Assembly (NCBI RefSeq): GCF_030052815.1
Contig: NC_079501.1
Coordinates: 81,225,979 to 81,289,978 of the forward strand
Origin: Hevea brasiliensis
Taxonomy: Eukaryota > Streptophyta > Magnoliopsida > Malpighiales > Euphorbiaceae
Direction of reading: 5' to 3'
DNA length: 64,000 nt
The translations under genes were made by a program, and so were the position numbers. Below are positions 47,295-59,732 of this stretch, piece after piece. The notes below the pieces were generated by a model that saw only the letters and a program-made list of their open reading frames with translations, was not told the origin of the DNA and did no database searches. The stretch's first letter is position 1. Each line of letters begins with the position of its first letter.

Positions 47295-50200
47295 TGATGA
47301 CTCCAGACCCATGAGGAACCCAACAAAATAATTTTTGGGACTTAATTAAAGGTTTACTAAGGTACAAATGACATTAACAATGTCAAAGAAAATTTAGTTA
47401 ATCAGTACAGATAAAAATGAAAATTAGAGGAACCGTCGAATCAGGGATTTAATCGATATTACTGAAAAAGTTTGACTATAACCCGAAGAGGGGCATTTTG
47501 GTCATTTGGCACTCAAAGTTGACTTTTAACCTAAATGCCCATTAAAATAAATGACATTATAATTTTGAAAATCCCATGAAAATATGAAATTACATGTGTA
47601 ATGTAATTAAAGGAAAAATGAGGGGTATTATTAAAAATATTGAAACTTTGATTATAATAATAATTAAACAAATACTTAGTGGGGGTATATAAGAGCATAA
47701 GATGACAAATCCTACCACTAAAGTCATCTTCTTCCCTTGCTCACTCTCATGGCTGAATTCCATCTCCATTTCTTCCTCCATGGAAGTTCTTTCATGCAAG
47801 CTTAATATCCCTCTCATTTTCCACATAAAATCACAAGTTAACTTCACAAAAATTAGTCCTCACACCTGGGGAAGTCTATAGGTAGCAAAAGGAAGGAGAA
47901 ATCTTGAAATTTTATAAGCTTGAGAAATTCTTGAAACAAGATTTGTGCATAATTTATCTTCCTTTCTTAGTTACATCTTGAATTGAGGTTAAATTGAGTT
48001 GGTATGATGAGAAATTTGAAGAAAATGATGAGTAATTATTAACCCTAGAATTCGAAAACCTTTAAAAACAAGAGATTTTAATGTTTTCATGCATGTAAAT
48101 GGTGTTTAATGTTGTTAATGGTTAAGTAGATAAAGTTGTATATGTTAGAAATGTGATTGCATATGTATATTGTGAATGACAAATTGGAGTTAGGGTTTTG
48201 ACCTAATTGTTGGAGACTTGTGTTGTTTCTAGAATTTGATTTTGTTGAGATGAATTGATGATATTAAAAGTGCCATGAATGTTGAATTGTAGTATGGGAG
48301 TTGGAGGAATGAAATTGGAAGTGTAAATTTCTTCATGCGGGTTGAGAATTGTTGAATCCAGTATGTGTTTTGAGCCATAACCAAAATTGTGTTGCTCCAA
48401 TTGGTATGATGCCAATTGGAGATGAAACTAGACCTAAAATGCACCATTTTTCATGGAGAAACCATGCCCAAATTCTGTCTAAAAAGTGACCTAAATGTTG
48501 CCTTAATCTGGATTACCAAATAGTGAACCCAGAAAATGATCAAATGAATAGTGTACATTCATTTGGTCATAGCTCACTCCAGACAGATCCAAATGACCTG
48601 AAATTTATACTATTGGAAAGCTTAGACATAGGGCTACAACTTTTGTGAAGAACACAAAGCCCAAAAATGCCATTAACCCAACCAAATTGCTTGCCCAATT
48701 TGGGTTACCAAAACTGTCCAGTACCAAAACTGCCCAGAATTGCTAGACAAAGGCTACTTGTCCAGTTTTGGCAAAAAGGCCATAACATGGCCTACATAAA
48801 TCCAAATGCAATGAAACCAGTGGCAAAATGTCCACAAGACATCAATTTACAATATTGGTATTTTGATCAAAACCCAGAAATCAAGGGAACTAGATCAATT
48901 GACTAGATCAAGTTAGTATGCAAATTCTGGAAATTGCCTAAGTGACCATTTGACTCCAGAATAGTCTTTTAGTTATATCTCTCACTAAGAAACTCCAATT
49001 GGGATGAGCCATATTGTTTTGGAAACTGGAGAAATAGAGCTCCAACTTTGTTTTAGACACTTTCCTCAAATTATAAATGTAAGAATGCCAAAAGTTGAGT
49101 CAAATCTACTGACCTGAACTAGGATCCTGTTGGCACAGGGTACTTGAGTCTAGGCCAATGATTTGGCTATAAGTAATTCTACAAGACTTAAAAAATCGCA
49201 AACCAAAATTCTAAATGACCATATGACATAGGGTAACAAATTATATGAAGAACACTAGGCCTGAATGTTGTTACAACCTGTCCAAATAAATTGGCAAAAT
49301 ATGATACCAAAACTGCCTAAATAAGGAACCAGAATTTGCAACTAAACTGGTTATAGTTATTTGACCATAACTTAAGTTCTATAAATCCAAATGACATAAT
49401 TCAAAAAGGAAAATAAAGAAAAGACATAGAGGAACAATTTCTATGAAGGAATGTATGGCCAAACAGTGGTCATAAATTGCTCAATTTGATATGCAAAGTC
49501 AAGACACTAAAACTGAACCTAAAAAAAGGTTCTTGAAATAAATTATATTTTGGTAGGGACTTATCCCTCTACATGCTAAATTACATGAAATAGGTATGTG
49601 GGATCCACCTTCCTACTATACATTGACATGAAAATTCTGTTAAATAATTAATAATGCTTACTTGCCCATTAAATATATATAGTTGGATCGATTAGTATAC
49701 CAATTAGGGACTACAGATAGCAGTACTGCATACATGAATAATCATTGATCGACAAAATATGTATGATATGATTGTTCAACAGGTTATATACATGCCCATT
49801 GGCCATTGAGCCTAATTTCATTTTTGGCTTTGATAGCCTATCTGCTGGCCTTGTGCCTGACATGACAATTGTATACAGGGTAGACATATGATTGTCTAAC
49901 CAGTACACTCCCGTGTATCTAGCCTTATAGTCTGTTATAGATTACTTGGGCATTGATATGATTTTAAAAGACTGAGAATGAAACAAATGAATAAATAAGA
50001 TATTGATAATTAATCTATTTTCAAAGTGCAATAAAAAGTACAATAAAAATACAATTGGCCTAGAGTTATGAAATTCCACCTAGATTTGTTATTTTGATTA
50101 TTTAGTTATTTTTATTTTAAATTATGCACCACTAAGCAATTCGTTTAGCGCGTTGATTTTTCTATCGCGTAGGTACTGGAGACTAGACCCAGCAGCAGCC

Positions 50201-50724
50201 GCAGCCATAGTGCTCATACAGAGAGTAGATCAGATCTGATTGTAGACAGTCACCTTAGCAGTCTGCATTTTATTTTGGCAGGGCCCATGTATAGACTAGT
50301 ATTTTGGTTCATTGTATATAAACGTTATGTAATTATAGTTTATGATGTAAATAAATTGTAATTATATTTTGGATTGTAAATAAAGCTATAAGCTTTTGTA
50401 TGTAAATTTTTATATGAATGAGTTTTATTATTTTCTTGAAATTACATGCAAATTTGTTAATGATATGATATGACATATAGATATATGAGATACATATGAA
50501 ATTGATTTTAATAGGTGAACAGTAGAACCCATCAGATACTAATAAAACAGAGGAGGCTCTGCTCGGGTATCCACAGAAATAATTTGTGATAAAAAAAAAT
50601 TCATCACATGTTTTCTATAAAGTATAAAATTAACAATGGACAAGACAATATAAGATAGGGTGTTTCAGCACTGAATGTGGTACGCTTTACTTGGCTACAC
50701 TGTAGACGGATAAGGGGGATCATA

Positions 50725-50961
50725 GTTTTAATGGTTTTTCTACCTATAAACGTAGTATTTCAGATAAAAGGGATGATTTCTGGGAAAAAAATTGAAAATA
50801 AAAAATTTTCTTGTAATAAATTAAAATATAGAGACAAACATAAAACACTCACCAAAGTTTAGGGACAATGAGTGTAAATTACCTATAATTTATTTATAAA
50901 TTTTCTTAATAAAAATACATAATTTTAGAGATAAATTTTTGTTAAATGGTATTGATATCAT
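50725..50961. other. Intergenic, nothing recognised
   Basis: AT-rich sequence to the right of TE-5. The short ORFs are not supported. It ends in ATATCAT, the left target copy of the next repeat. Confidence 0.6.
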
Positions 50962-51421
50962 TAGCATTGGCAACGGATAGGGCACCTGCGAAAATTACTC
51001 TACCCAAATTCGAACTCGATTAATATTCTCAAAATCCAAACTCATCCCAAACCCGATTAAAATTTATCATCAACTACTCGAACCCATCCCAAATCTGATT
51101 ATTATTACTCAAACAATACCCGAACTCATTTAATTAAAAAATTATTTTATTACTAATTTATATTTTAAAATTTTAATAATTCTATAAAATATTTATATTT
51201 TATTTTATTTCAAATAAATTTTATAAAAATTATTATAAAAAGTTATATTTTATATTTAATTAAGTATTTATATAAATAGATTCGGATAACAGAAACTTAA
51301 TATGCAAGCTCGAACTCGATCTCAACCCATCACGGGTATTATTCTTTAAACCCAAACTCGTCCCATTAAGATTTAATCAAATCAGATACTCACAAAAAAT
51401 TCAATCCGTTATCATCCCTAA
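50962..51421. mobile_element. MITE-like element, about 460 bp
   Basis: The ends are related inverted sequences (TAGCATTGGCAACGGAT at left; TAGGGATGATAACGGAT when the right end is read inverted). It is flanked by a 7 bp direct repeat ATATCAT (50955-50961 and 51422-51428), or 8 bp with one mismatch. This fits a hAT-like non-autonomous DNA transposon. There is no coding capacity. Confidence 0.65.
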
Positions 51422-51892
51422 ATATCATTTTTAAATATATAAAGTCTTAATTTAGATTTCAATTAAAATCAATGATAAGCACATAAGTTTATAACCTAGT
51501 ACAAATAATTTAACTGAAAATCAAATTTAAATAATTTAAATATAAATTTTCAACATCCCATTTTAGGCATTCCAACTCAAGGACACTTTGAGCATTTGAC
51601 CATGAAATGTTATTATAGTTCAATAAATATTAAGTTAAAAAATAACTTAAAATGTAACTTGAATATAAAACATTTAAACAAATCACACCTTTGATATTAA
51701 ACCAAATAATCTGATTATAAATAATATAGTTTTCAATGCAAAAAATAAGGTTATTTGATAGATAAAGGTTGATCAAATTGTCACTGTCCATCTCTACTTT
51801 AGTTAGTCCCCACTACCTTTACAATTACTACCAGCACCCAATGGGGAGAGACCATTGAAAACCTTAAGCTTGGAATTTGCAGGTTTGGGTGG
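51422..51892. other. Intergenic, nothing recognised
   Basis: AT-rich with no supported ORF. GC content rises towards the candidate exon at its right end. Confidence 0.5.
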
Positions 51893-52102
51893 GTGGGACA
51901 GACAACACCTGCCCCATCCTCTTCCTCGCCAATTACTCGCTGCACAGATACAAAAGCCATCTCACCATTCAAGCTCAACCACTTCTTCCATAATATGAAA
52001 CTTATCTTTAGTTACAAATTCTCTCATCCTCGGAACCTAGTTAAAAATATTCTACGCATCCAAAGTTCAAACCACCAAGCACAAGAGTATGTAAAGAGAC
52101 AT
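51893..52102 (+). CDS. Candidate first exon of an unrecognised gene
   Basis: An open stretch from ATG 51893 begins with a Ser/Pro-rich N-terminus (MGQTTPAPSSSSPITRC) and becomes basic (KLIFSYKFSHPRNLVKNIL). After about 70 codons it runs into a consensus donor, CATG followed by GTAAGTATG at 52103. The composition is clearly less AT-rich than its surroundings. A Ser-rich then basic N-terminus could be an organelle transit peptide. I do not recognise the protein, and no downstream exon is visible because MITE-like sequence follows at once. It may be a relic cut off from its gene. Confidence 0.3.
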
Positions 52103-52120
52103 GGTAAGTATGATTACAAG

Positions 52121-52803
52121 AGTGTTTGATTTAATTACTTACTTTAATTTTTTACTTTAAAATATATTTTTTTTAATTTATAAATTAAATTAAAAATAAG
52201 TAATTAATGATTTTATAAAATTATTTAAAAATAATTTTTAAGTAATTTATATGTTTAGTTAAAAGATATTTAAAAATAATTTAATTTATTAAAATTATCA
52301 AAAATAATGTATAATTAAGCTTTTGTTTGAGAAGAGGCTTTTTTTTAAGTAATAGGAGGTTTTTGGCGGTTTAAAAACTTTATACCTGTGTTTATGAGAG
52401 TAAGGTTTTTCTAAAGTATGGTTTTTAGAAATTTTGGAAAACCTTCAAAAATCTCATTTTAGTGGGTTCATAAAGTATTCTCTTTAAAACTTTCAAATAT
52501 TAAAAAAAAAAAAAAAAAAAAAACTTCTCTTCTTTCCTACATTGAAAAATTATCAAGGATTGAAAATTGTGAAAAACCTTACTTTAAAAAATTTAATTTA
52601 TAAAACCTTACTTTACCTCTTCTCAAACAAAGCGTGAGTGTTGTAGTTATTAAAATGAAAATAATGTTGATATTTTTAAAAATATTAGATAATATAGTAT
52701 TTTATTTATCAAAAAGTAGTTTTAAAATAAGTGTAAAAATTATATTTATAATTTTTTACTTATTTTAAGTAATTTTTTAACTTATAAGTCAAATCAAACA
52801 CTT
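52121..52803. mobile_element. MITE-like element, about 680 bp, with another inside
   Basis: Inverted ends: GTGTTTGATTTAATTACTTA at left, and TAAGTCAAATCAAACACTT at right. The interior is very AT-rich. A second copy of the right-end motif is at 52843-52862. Such ends are common in hAT-type plant MITEs. No TSD was found. Confidence 0.5.
52318..52634. mobile_element. Small MITE, about 317 bp, nested in 52121-52803
   Basis: Terminal inverted repeats of about 19 bp: GCTTTTGTTTGAGAAGAGG at left, CCTCTTCTCAAACAAAGC at right. Further inverted similarity lies inside (AAGGTTTT and AAAACCTT motifs). A 22 bp poly-A run lies at 52502-52523. No clear TSD. Confidence 0.7.
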
Positions 52804-53649
52804 ATCTATTTACGTTCAACTTATAAGTAAGTTTAACCAACTTGTAAGTCAAATCAAACACTTTTTATATTTAGAACTAATTATTAATTAAGTTATAAAT
52901 TAAAAAAAAAAATGATTCATTTTAATTTAATTTTTTAATTTGATTTTTCAATCTAAACAATTCGATTCAGTCTCATTTTGCTGCATTTTATTGTCAATGG
53001 CCAATTATCTCACAGTTCTCCCCACTCAATTCTCGACTTGTCTGTTGATCTTGACTGATATAGTTGCTCTTGCACCTCATCTTTACAAGAAATAAATATG
53101 ACCCTTGTAACATTGATATTCAATCGCAAGCTGTGATAACTATCACCTTCAGTCTCTCTCCTCTCTCTTTTCTTTTCTATCAATATAGCTCTTGCTCTTC
53201 ATAAAATCAAGATCACCCTCATACTGCTTTTCAAATCATAGCCTATTCATTAAATTAAAGTAATTATTTCCCAACTCTCGACCTTCTCGTAATAATTTCA
53301 CCATTTTCTTTGCTACTATAGCTTGATATTATCAACTTATGGTGTGTTGAACATTATCACGATACATTTAAAAGATAAATTAGAGATACTACAAGCCTTA
53401 CAACATTTTGACATCAACAACCCATGGTGTTAAACAGTCTTGTCATGAGCACATTGAATTTAAATGTTTGTACCGCTAAGTAAATTAATACCCAAAAACA
53501 CAGATGCAAATAACACTTCCGGGCTGTTTTGTAAAATTACACAATATGGCGATTCATATTTTAGAACAACGGTGAATTAGAGAACATTCTTTATGACATG
53601 AAATTTGACTCAGGTTCCGATAGTCCGAAAACAAATACAAAAACCAAAC
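52804..53649. other. Intergenic, nothing recognised
   Basis: AT-rich; CT-rich runs at 53140-53175. No ORF or RNA gene is supported. Confidence 0.5.
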
Positions 53650-55583
53650 TAAATCAAATTATTTTATTCGGTTGATTCTTATGTTCCCTAATTATATATC
53701 TTGTATCCTTCTACCAGAGTCCCTAAGATAAGTTCTAGCACGGAAAAATACATGAGCCCCATCAAGCTATCACAATAAACCTATCAATTTTTGAGAAAAA
53801 CAAAAATCCAATTGTTCCCCGGCTGCCTTCGATTTCTGGGCATGCAATTCCGTTGTAGCTTGATGCTTGCAAATGGCACCATCAACACAAGCCACAGCAT
53901 ATGGTATGACAGACCATTCTTAGACCACTGGCCCAACAGTTGGGCATGTTAACCTACCTGCTATTTCCAAAGTCCGCCCTGCCACAACCAGTCTACAATG
54001 CGAGTGGCTCCTCCAGATTACTGTTTTCTCCATCGATTGCCACAGGTTAAAAAAACATATCAAAGATTAAAAAAAAATGCATACGATATATTGTATACAA
54101 CATTCTTGCAAAAATGTGCAAGACCAATCTTGTTTTTGTGAGCACAGAACAGGGTCGTAAAATCAAATATTACGACATTTGCCGATGTAAGTCCATCGTC
54201 ACCTGTAAAGAAATACAACGAAAATGTATTAAAATAAGAAATTATCTATTAAAACAAAAACTCATGGTTGCATTTTTAATTCAGTCAGTTACTAGAACTT
54301 CAAGAGCTTGCACCAAAGAAACATGCTGCAATTGCTTATCACCCAGATTAAACAAAAATTTTAGCAATCAACTCAACTTCAACTAAGCTTTAATATCAAA
54401 CCCATTAGGATCGACTATACAGATCACTTTTTGCCATTCAGCTCTTTTTGAAACCAATTCCGCATTAATATCCAAAAATTATAAATCTTTTGATCCTACT
54501 TCCCTCCACGTTATTTTTGCAGTCAACTCAAATGGAAACAATTTGATTCACCAAAAAATGATCCAAATCTATTTACTAATTAAAAATTGTAGTCAACTCT
54601 TATAATTTGCACCTCAATTTTTCACATTTGTATCACTTTTAGCAATCAAATTTAATCGATAAAAAATATTATTTTATTACGAATCAAATCAAACACTAAT
54701 TTTAATTTAAAATTTTCTTTTTTCCTCCCCAGAGTTCCAAAATCCCTCTCCCTCTTTCCTTCCACCCTTTTTCAGATTTTAGGTTTAATAAATGAAAGAC
54801 TCCATTGATTCAAGTAAAGGAATTGCCAAATAATATGATGGCTGCAAGCAATCTAACCGTGGCCTTAAAAAAGACATGCATTTGTAGAAGAAAAATGCTC
54901 AGGAGAGAGCAGCCAACGTGGGTGGGGAAGAAGAAAGAGGTGTTATGGAGGGAAGACAAAGTATAAACTAAATAATAATAATATTTTATTTGATTCATCA
55001 ATAAAATAATTATTTTCACAACATGAGTATACCTGCTAAATTTGATATGAATATACAATATTTGGATTAAAAAGACCGACTATAATTGATAATGCAAACA
55101 AATATTTGGATTAGTCAGTAAATTGGCTACCCAATTGAGCTAATTGCTAAAAGTTGAAACCAATATTAAAGTTTCAAATACAAACTGATAAATTTAGAAG
55201 AATTGGCCAAAATTAAAAAAGCACACAAAAGCACAGATTTTTTTTCTCATTAGGCCTTGATGATAATATATTAGAAATATAAATAATTCACAAATTAGAA
55301 AAAAAAAAATATAAAACAAGGATACTCATACCCTCTCCCCACCCTCCCTAAAAATTCACAGCACCAAAGCACCTAAAATTTGATAGTGCTTTATATTTCA
55401 AAGCCAATAAATAATGCACTCAACCACTTTAAGTGGTATGCACTATACAGTCCAAATAAAACTGACAAAATCTATTTTATACACATATTGACCATTTATC
55501 ATTTGTGTGTGTGCATGATTGGTAAACACAGACAAGGGGAAAAAGTGAGCACCATAAATCATAATGATTACCTTGGGGCTAGA
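53650..55583 (-). other. Probable 3' UTR or downstream region of the methyltransferase gene
   Basis: Just after the stop codon the minus strand reads CCAAG followed by GTAATCATTATG (about 55572), a plausible donor for a 3' UTR intron. Around 53700-54020 the sequence is richer in GC and non-coding, ending at an AG (ACAG then TAATCTGG), which could be the next UTR exon. The rest (54030-55570) is AT-rich with no supported ORF. Without transcripts this is only a suggestion. Confidence 0.3.
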
Positions 55584-57606
55584 TCACAAAGTTACAAATT
55601 CCCAATCTTCCTTTGACATGTCTAGAAATTCAACTGCACCGTCTTCAAACATTATCTACAATGAGTTAAATTCACTTAGATATGATCTATGATCATTTGT
55701 ATCACAGTAACAGGTAATGAACTATTCTCACCGCATGTTTTCTTGAATGCTTATCAAATCGTTTGATCATCCCAAAAGATCTGGAACAATAAAGCATGGA
55801 AGGAAAAAAAATAATAATAAATAGAAAATAGAATATACCGCAGACACAAAAATTCAGAACTCAGTACTCTTAAATCAAACTTCAATTGATGAATGATCAA
55901 GAAACAAAAAAGCAGCAAGAATTAAAAAGCATTAGTTCATCTGAGAAGCAAATATTATTTTAAAAACAAACCAAATTCAATCACTTCCAAATGCTATCAT
56001 CCATCTAAAATCAGGACTTCTAAACGTTCAGGAAAACAAATGCGTGATTCAGAAATAAACTTTTAAGGCATTGATGATTTAAGTGGGATTAGAAATATGA
56101 GGATGGCAGCTTAAGATTCATGGATACTGGACTGTGAAATGACCAACAAATATGTAGGTCTGGAACATACACATAACTAAAATGTTTCCCTTGAATATGA
56201 CAGTAAAGTGTTATTATATCCATAAGAGAAATCCCAGAAAGGATGCACCAAAGCTAAGGTAGAACTATGTTGTTTTGGGGGCAGGACATCGCCCAGTCGC
56301 CAGTGGCAGATCCAGAAATTTTTCTGAGGTCAACATATTAAAAATACACATATTAAAAATAAAGTTTATTTGTTTTTTAAGTATTAAAAGTTAAACATTT
56401 GAAAAGCTCTACAGGATAAAATTGGGTCAATCTAATCAACCTTTTCAAGTCAAAAAAAGATAACAAACTAGTCAAATTCAAACAAGCTACATAAATAAGC
56501 AATTTAATTTTAACTTTTATGAAAAGATGATTTAATTGACCCCTCATTTCTATACTTGGATCCGCCACCGCCAGGGACAAAGAAAAACAAAAAAGAAATC
56601 CAAAAATTTAAACCTGTATCAGTATGCTAAATTAACTAAAAATACTATTTTTAGAAGTACATAATTGACCACTTCAGGTTATGTTTGATAATGGAAAAGT
56701 ACACATATTTTCCAGAAAATGATTCGAAGAAAATTAGAAAATAAAGTTTTTTTTTCTATTGTAAAAATTTTCTAAATGGATAATTGGAAATCAATTTTTT
56801 ATATTTTATATATTTACATTAGTCTTTAAAAAACTTTTTTTTTATTTTAGTGTAATTAACTATTTTTCGTTGATTTTTTCCTACACATAATTTCATTTAT
56901 TTTTGTATGGTTGCATTCTGTAATGAATACTAGTAAGGAGAATAAGGGCTGTGATTGTATGTGGAAGTAATAAAATAGTTAGGGACGTCTGTGGTTGTTA
57001 AGCAGTTGAAAGATGTTATCAGAAGTAGCTGATTCTATTAAAGCTGTAGCAGATTCTATTAGGGCAGTTACTGGGATCTATAAATCTCAGCAGAAGCTAT
57101 CTTGTAAGGCATTCCAAAAATCAATACAAAGAATTATATTTCTTTCTTCTCTAATTCTCTCTAAATCTCATCCCCTTTCTATTTCTTTTCTCATCCAATC
57201 TTTCTATTTCTCTTCTCACCCAGTCTCTTTCTATCTCTTTCTCTCCCTATTCCTTTGTTTCAGTAAGTTGTGCAGTTCTGTCTGACGTGTAACAAAGTGG
57301 TATCAGAGCTTTGTTCTCGAGTGAGCTTACTTCCAAATCAGCTTGTGGAAGTCACAACCATGGAAGATCAGTGGTAGTCTTCCAAATTCCAGGTTTCTCT
57401 CTTCTTCTTCTTTATCTCTCTCTCTTTCCCTCTTCCCTCATTCCTCAATCTCATTCTGTTCTACTTTCTTCCATTCTCCATTTCTTCTTCCTTCTTCCTT
57501 CTTCCCCTGAAATTTTTTCCCTTCTTTTTCCTTAATTTCTCTTTTTTCCGAGAAACCTGTTTTTAGGGTTTCATTGCCAAAATTCCATAAACATCTGAAA
57601 TTTGAA

Positions 57607-57660
<54 letters not shown>

Positions 57661-59698
57661 TTCTCTCTTTCTTCCTCTGCAAAATTTTTTCCTTTCTATT
57701 TCTGTAATTTCTTCTCTATTCTTCTTTCCCAAATACTCTTCTTTCTCAGTAATTTTCTTCCAATTCTTGTATCAATAACAAAAGTATCTCTTTTCTTTTC
57801 TATACTTTGATCCTTTTCTTTCTCTCTCTCTTCTTAGCTACTGCCATTCTCAGATTCCTGATCATCTTTTATTCCTCTGTTCCTTGTTCCTACACTCTTT
57901 CTCTCTTGCAAGTCTCTCTCAATTTTTGGCTGCAATTACTTGTAATATCCTTCCATTTCCAATTTTTCCAACAATCGGGTTCTAGGTTTCCAAATCCTCT
58001 CTTTCTGGTTTTGGGTCCTTGTTTTATGAAGTTCTTGAAATTCCAGATTCTACTAAAACCCTGTCCTTGACTTCTTGAAATTCCAAATTAAAAATAAAAA
58101 ATAAATAAAAAATAAAAAACTGGACTTTTTTTATCAGTTGATTTTCTTTCACTATTTTCCTCAAATTTTCTTGGAAACAAAATACAATCAAGACATCAAA
58201 CCATGGAAGTACAAACTTGTGAACAAAAGGTTCTTAAGGGAATGCTAGAAGTTATTGGCAAAAGAATAGAAGATCACATAGAGAAGTTGCTGTATCAAAA
58301 ATGGAAAAAATTGAAAAGTTGTTAGAAGATCAAATTGAAAGGCTGAAGAAATTCTCTCAAGAAGCACAACCCAAAAGTCAATCTCAAGATTTGGAGCTGA
58401 AATACCAAATTCCAGCGGGTTTTATAGAAAAGGAAAAGAAAACGCAAAATGTTGTAGCCTTTACTAATGAAAATGCATTGGAAATTGTGTCTTGCATGAG
58501 GGGGAAAGCATCACAAGATCTGGAGCAGGAATTTCAAATTACTAAAGATCCAATCTAGCAAAGTTTTGAAGATAACATTAATGGTGCAAATAATGAGAAT
58601 AATCAGGATTCTGAGAATGATAACATTGCTCAAACCTCTAGTGAAGTGCATGATGAACGCATTAAAAAACGAGTTGTTGGAAAAAGATGATCGGCAATGG
58701 GGAAAATCAAGTGAAGAACAAGGGTGGCTCCAGTGAACTCTCTGACAATAATGACAAGGACACTGAGATGAGGAAGGATTCATTGCTGATAAATTTAGTG
58801 TCAGTGAGAATTCTGAGGAGGAAAATGCTGAAGAGGTTGATGAGGGGCAACTAGATTATGCAATGGGGAGAATAGGAGCTGAATATGAAGTGGAAGTCCT
58901 TTGCTCAATGACACAAAGGATGATTTTGCCTTAGGAATGAAAGAAGTGTTGGAAGCTGCACAATCCACAATCCGTAAACCTGAAATTTCTTGGAGCTATG
59001 GGAATGAATGGAGCTTACTAATTCAAGAGAACCATGATTGTGAGTTCTACTCTTGTGAGTTCCTAATGTCCATAAAGGATAAATAGGAGATATCAAGAAG
59101 ATTGAAGAAGAAATTAATTCTGAAGAACATTGCATCCGTAATTCTTAAACAAAATGTATTTGAAAGATGGAGAAGACACAGAGAAAGACTACTTTGACGA
59201 CGAAACAGATTGGCATTCTAGTGCTGGTATATTGCACGTAATCAATAGTTTCAGTGTTACATTGCAGCCTCCCTTATTTATTCTTAAGGACAAGAATGAT
59301 TTCAAGAAGCGGGGAATGTAATGAATACCACTAGGGAAAATGAGGCCTGCTGTGATTGTATGTGGAAGTAATAAAATAGTTAGGGTGGTCTTTGGTAGTT
59401 GAGTGGTTGAAAGATGTTATCAGTAGTAGCAAATTCTGTTACAGCTGTAACTGATTCTATTAGGACAGTTACTGGGAGCTATAAATCTCAGCAGAAGCTA
59501 TCTAGTAAGGCATTTCAAGAATCAATACAAAGAATTATATTTCTCTCTTCTCAAATTCTCTCTAAACCTCATCCCCTTTCTATTTCTTTTCTCATCTAAT
59601 CTTTCTATTTCTCTCCTCACCCAGTCTCTTTCTATCTCTTTCTCTCTATTTCTCTGTTTCAGTAAGTTGTGCAGGTCTGTCTGGTATGTAACACATTC

Positions 59699-59732
<34 letters not shown>

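Larger units (their letters stand above)
25083..50724 (+). mobile_element. TE-5, large plus-strand Ty3/gypsy chromovirus (Tekay/Del-like)
   Basis: Order: remnant 5' LTR (25083-25518), PBS-like site, gag (25662-28327), protease, RT, RNase H, integrase, chromodomain (31337-34780), polypurine tract (34781-34792), 3' LTR (34793-50724). It is interrupted by TE-6, TE-7 and TE-8. Without these insertions its length is about 9 kb. The chromodomain downstream of integrase and the long LTR suggest the Tekay/Del clade (inference). Neither TSD can be shown: the left end is deleted, and the base following the right end is uncertain. Confidence 0.85.
34793..50724 (+). repeat. TE-5 3' LTR, split by TE-8
   Basis: The LTR starts TGTAATGCCCTCACAG directly after the polypurine tract (34793-35045). 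TE-8 interrupts it at the TSD tgatg, and it resumes 47300-50724. Joined length is about 3.7 kb. Its last 430 bp align with the 5' remnant 25083-25518. The terminus is GGGGGATCATA, where the 5' copy has CACA. No ORF in it is supported. Confidence 0.85.
56919..59693 (+). mobile_element. TE-9, complete small non-autonomous LTR retrotransposon in the ASHH3 intron
   Basis: LTRs of about 376 bp (56919-57294 and 59317-59693), TSD cattc (56914-56918 and 59694-59698), PBS TGGTATCAGAGCT at 57298-57310, and a purine-rich tract AAGAAGCGGGGA before the 3' LTR. It is 2775 bp long and oriented opposite to the gene. No protease, integrase or RT is found. The LTRs are similar but clearly diverged, so the insertion is not new. 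It probably depends on proteins of another LTR element. Confidence 0.92.

Noticed and set aside
54810..55058. 82-residue hydrophobic minus-strand ORF as a small gene
   Set aside because: No start context, no recognisable motif and AT-rich composition. It lies in the presumed 3' UTR intron or downstream region of ASHH3.
57574..57810. Long hydrophobic ORF rich in Ile-Tyr and Phe/Leu
   Set aside because: It is the translation of an AT microsatellite and CT-rich leader of TE-9.
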